Shown here piece by piece: positions 31,397 to 33,938 of a DNA stretch of 33,938 nt. Each line of letters opens with the position of its first letter. Position 1 is the first letter of the stretch. The position numbers were made by a program, and so were the translations under genes. Source of the DNA: Pseudomonas guariconensis (GTDB taxonomy: Bacteria; Pseudomonadota; Gammaproteobacteria; Pseudomonadales; Pseudomonadaceae); NCBI RefSeq assembly GCF_015680235.1, contig NZ_JADLJL010000044.1, forward strand, positions 1-33,938, written 5' to 3'. The notes below the pieces were generated by a model, which worked only from the letters and a program-made list of their open reading frames with translations, ran no database searches and was not told the origin of the DNA.

Positions 31397-33641
31397 CGCA
31401 ATCGACCGTATAGACACGCCCCTGGCCATGATCTTCGCTCTGCAGGCCATGGACATCGGCGACGAAGCCAGGGAAGCCGCTATCGAAGGCCCGGGCGAAG
31501 GCCAGGTAGTCGATGATCGAACGCGTGGCCTCGGTGAAGCGCTCGCCGGGCATGATCAACGGTATGCCAGGTGGGTATGGCACCAGCATCACAGCGGCCA
31601 CCCGCCCCAGTAAGGCCTCGATCGGCACCGCCTCCACCTCCCCGCGCACCATCCGGTCATAGGCCTGGGCCGGGGTCATGGCCATTTCCGGCAAGCAGGT
31701 GAACAGGCGCTTGAGCTGCTTGGCCGTAGCGTTGGCCCGGTAGCAGCCGTGCAGTTGGTCGCACAGGTCGCGCAGCCCCAGCCCCTGGTAACGTGACGGG
31801 GCGACCGCCATCACGCTCGGCAGGCAGTGGCCCAGGGCGGTGTTGCCATCGTAGTGGCGCTTGAATTCGAGCAGTTCGGTGAGCAAGGTGCTCCACTTGC
31901 CCTTGGTGATGCCCATCGAGAACAGTACCAGGAAGCTGTACAGGCCGGTCTTCTCCACCACCAGCCCCCGTTCCCAGAGGAACTTGCCCACCACTGCCGC
32001 CGGGATACCGTGCGCGTCCAAGGCACCGCCCACCGTCAGCCCCGGCATCACCAGGGTGACTTTCAATGGGTCGAGCAGCATGTAGTCCTGCTCCACCTCG
32101 CCGAAACCGTGCCACTCGGCGCCTGGCTGCAGCAACCAATCCTGGGCTGCCAGGCCCTGGGCACCGTCGGTCGCGGGCGGCTGCCAAATGCTGAACCACC
32201 AGTCATCGGCGGCGATGTGTTCGCGCAGATTGGCCAAGGCCCGCCGAAAGCTCAGTGCCTCGTCGAACATTTCCTGCAGCAGCGAGGTGCCGGCCGGCCC
32301 CTCCATCATGGTCGAGGCGACGTCCAGCGAGGCCAGGATGCTGTACTGCGGCGACGTAGAGATATGCATCATGAAGGCTTCGTTGAAGCGGTCACGGTCC
32401 AACTGCCGCAGACTGCCGTCCTGCACGTGGATCATCGAGGCCTGGCTGAACGCCGCCAACAGCTTGTGCGTGGAATGGGTGCTGAACAGCAGCGGGCTGT
32501 CTTCACCACGCGGGGTGCCCATGGCGTAGCGGTTGGCGAAGAATTCGTGAAACGCGGCATAAGCGAACCAGGCCTCGTCGAAATGCAGGACTTCGACCCG
32601 AGTACCCAGTACCTGCTTGATCAACCCGGCGTGGTAGCACAGCCCGTCATAGGTCGAGTTGGTCACCACGGCCAGGCGGATGCGCGACGTGCGCCCCCGG
32701 GCCAGTGGGTTGGCGTCGATCTTCGCCTGGATCGATGCCGGGCTGAACTCGCTCAGCGGGATCGGCCCGATGATGCCCAGTTCGTTGCGCTCCGGGCACA
32801 GGTAGAGCGGGATGGCGCCGGTCATGATGATCGCGTGCACCACCGACTTGTGGCAGTTGCGATCCACCAGCACCAGGTCGTCACGACCGACCATCGCATG
32901 CCAGACGATCTTGTTGGCGGTGGAGGTGCCGTTGATCACGAAGAAGGTATGGTCGGCGCCGAAGTTGCGCGCGGCCCTGGCTTCGGCCTCGGCCAGAGGG
33001 CCGGTGTGGTCGAGCAGCGAGCCAAGTTCAGGCACCGATACCGACAGGTCCGAGCGTAGGGTGTTTTCCCCGAAGAACTGGTGGAATGCCTGGCCTACCG
33101 GGCTCTTGCGGTAGGCCACGCCGCCGCCGTGGCCGGGGGTATGCCAGGAATAGTTGGATTGCGCGGTGTGCTGCACCAGCGCCTTGAAGAACGGTGGCAG
33201 CAGGCCGTCCAGGTAGTTGTGCGCAGCGCGGGCCACCTGGCGGGCGAGAAAAGGTACGGTGTCTTCGAACAGGTAGAGGATGCCGCGCAGCTGGTTGAGC
33301 TCGCTCATGGTCTCGGCGGGGGCATTCTCCAGCGTCACCTGTTCACCGAGGGCGAAGATGGGCAGGTTCGGTGCGCGCTGGCGGGCCAGGCGGATCAGCT
33401 CTGCCATGTTCTGCAGCAAGCGGGTGTCTTCACCGACGCCTTCGGCGGCGATCAGCATGCACGCCAGGCCATGGTGGGTGGCGGCCACCAAGCGGGCCTC
33501 GGCCTGGTCGGCTGCCGCGAGGATGGCGAAACCGTCCTGGGCCAGCTCATCGGCGATACCGCGCACCCGCTCGCCGGCGACGCTGTCGGCCTTGATGGCG
33601 CGGTGGACGATGAGTATGGGGAATTTCAGGTCCTTGTACAT
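31380..33641 (-). CDS. ldcA: Lysine decarboxylase
   Basis: This 753-residue PLP-dependent fold-I decarboxylase converts lysine to cadaverine. The N-terminal wing domain (1-130) precedes SYSWHTPGHGGG-type sequence, LVDRNCHKS (258-266), HFDEAW with Asp355, and HSTHK with Lys393, the PLP Schiff-base lysine. Close match to the P. aeruginosa LdcA sequence as I remember it favours lysine over arginine, although that enzyme's gene is reported to be induced by arginine through ArgR. GGAGG stands 12 nt before the ATG, longer than usual. Its 3' end overlaps the small convergent gene. Confidence 0.92.
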   Translation of the reverse strand: MYKDLKFPILIVHRAIKADSVAGERVRGIADELAQDGFAILAAADQAEARLVAATHHGLACMLIAAEGVGEDTRLLQNMAELIRLARQRAPNLPIFALGEQVTLENAPAETMSELNQLRGILYLFEDTVPFLARQVARAAHNYLDGLLPPFFKALVQHTAQSNYSWHTPGHGGGVAYRKSPVGQAFHQFFGENTLRSDLSVSVPELGSLLDHTGPLAEAEARAARNFGADHTFFVINGTSTANKIVWHAMVGRDDLVLVDRNCHKSVVHAIIMTGAIPLYLCPERNELGIIGPIPLSEFSPASIQAKIDANPLARGRTSRIRLAVVTNSTYDGLCYHAGLIKQVLGTRVEVLHFDEAWFAYAAFHEFFANRYAMGTPRGEDSPLLFSTHSTHKLLAAFSQASMIHVQDGSLRQLDRDRFNEAFMMHISTSPQYSILASLDVASTMMEGPAGTSLLQEMFDEALSFRRALANLREHIAADDWWFSIWQPPATDGAQGLAAQDWLLQPGAEWHGFGEVEQDYMLLDPLKVTLVMPGLTVGGALDAHGIPAAVVGKFLWERGLVVEKTGLYSFLVLFSMGITKGKWSTLLTELLEFKRHYDGNTALGHCLPSVMAVAPSRYQGLGLRDLCDQLHGCYRANATAKQLKRLFTCLPEMAMTPAQAYDRMVRGEVEAVPIEALLGRVAAVMLVPYPPGIPLIMPGERFTEATRSIIDYLAFARAFDSGFPGFVADVHGLQSEDHGQGRVYTVDCVKECG

Positions 33642-33698
33642 GGCGCGGTACTACCTCCGAAGGACGAGTCCGTTCCTTCAGGGTAGACGGGTTGGGAA

Positions 33699-33938
33699 TC
33701 TGGAGCGGGCTCGTTCCGCGATTAGGCCGGGCCCGGTATCACCGTCGCCTGGCAAGGGCTTGGCCCTCGATCGCGGGACAAACCCACCAGGCCTGCGCTG
33801 TTTTCAGAGACGCCGCCGTAGGTGTGGGAGATTACCCAGCCCTTCGGGCTGCGCTGTCGCGCAGAGAACAAGCGGCTAGCGCCGCCCCCTGTGGGAGCGG
33901 GCTTGTCCCGCGATCAAGGGCGAAGCCCTTGCCAGGCG
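33699..33938. repeat. Two oppositely oriented copies of the composite REP
   Basis: Left copy 33699-33788 and right copy 33861-33938 are the same composite unit as 26075-26197. The right one is inverted and runs to the window edge. The 40-nt arms CGCCTGGCAAGGGCTTGGCC... (33746-33785) and 33899-33938 differ at few positions, so the region can form a large hairpin. A small CAGCCC-TTC-GGGCTG hairpin (33837-33851) lies between. The stretch 33642-33938 otherwise contains no gene and includes the ldcA promoter region. Confidence 0.88.

Overview
The window is a GC-rich, densely coding chromosomal segment of a fluorescent Pseudomonas, most likely the P. putida group. The evidence is family-level similarity and gene order that I recognise: phnW-phnX with a LysR gene, a fadB2x/fadAx/fadB1x-type acyl-CoA oxidation operon, a six-gene Sha/Mnh antiporter operon with fused A and B subunits, a ChrR-type flavin reductase, an LdcA lysine decarboxylase, and REP elements of the 'GTGGGAGCGGGCTTG' kind. 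No database search was run. Only one locus looks broken; most of the window reads as core or lineage-typical genome.

Layout. 1-1190: a strong stringent-type promoter points out of the left edge on the minus strand (probably towards an rRNA or tRNA unit), followed by an RhtA-type exporter. 1378-3524: a small lipoprotein and an M24B aminopeptidase P converge on a bidirectional terminator. 3738-5604: a DUF3182 protein overlaps an alpha/beta hydrolase. 5583-6559: a small monooxygenase with a textbook SoxR box diverges from soxR. 6550-8173: a GlxA-type AraC regulator diverges from an isochorismatase-like hydrolase. 8179-9773: an XRE-cupin regulator diverges from an EamA transporter, with two copies of a new-looking palindrome GCANTATANTGC between them. 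9924-15981: mnhA(B)CDEFG, every junction overlapping by 1 or 4 nt. 16018-16691: an unknown two-gene operon, probably with a TTG start. 17138-17542: a DksA-like protein that has lost two of the four zinc cysteines. 17873-20358: a large Pseudomonas toxin-like (DUF6543-associated) C-terminal region split by a one-base frameshift. 20393-25948: a five-gene acyl-CoA activation and beta-oxidation operon on the minus strand, with an AraC regulator upstream (26226-27254). 27403-30349: a LysR regulator divergent from phnW-phnX (2-aminoethylphosphonate degradation). 30462-31022: chrR. 31178-31396: a small conserved-looking protein. 31380-33641: ldcA. 33699-33938: a composite REP repeat present twice in opposite orientation.

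How the genes work together. The minus-strand operon encodes a complete acid-to-acetyl-CoA route: AMP-dependent ligase, acyl-CoA dehydrogenase, enoyl-CoA hydratase, 3-hydroxyacyl-CoA dehydrogenase and thiolase. PhnW and PhnX turn 2-aminoethylphosphonate into acetaldehyde and phosphate. The Mnh operon supplies Na+(K+)/H+ antiport. SoxR, its monooxygenase target and ChrR are redox-stress functions. The most unusual items are the divergent double operator at 8739-8779, the frameshifted toxin-like locus, the two-cysteine DksA paralogue and the inverted composite repeats.
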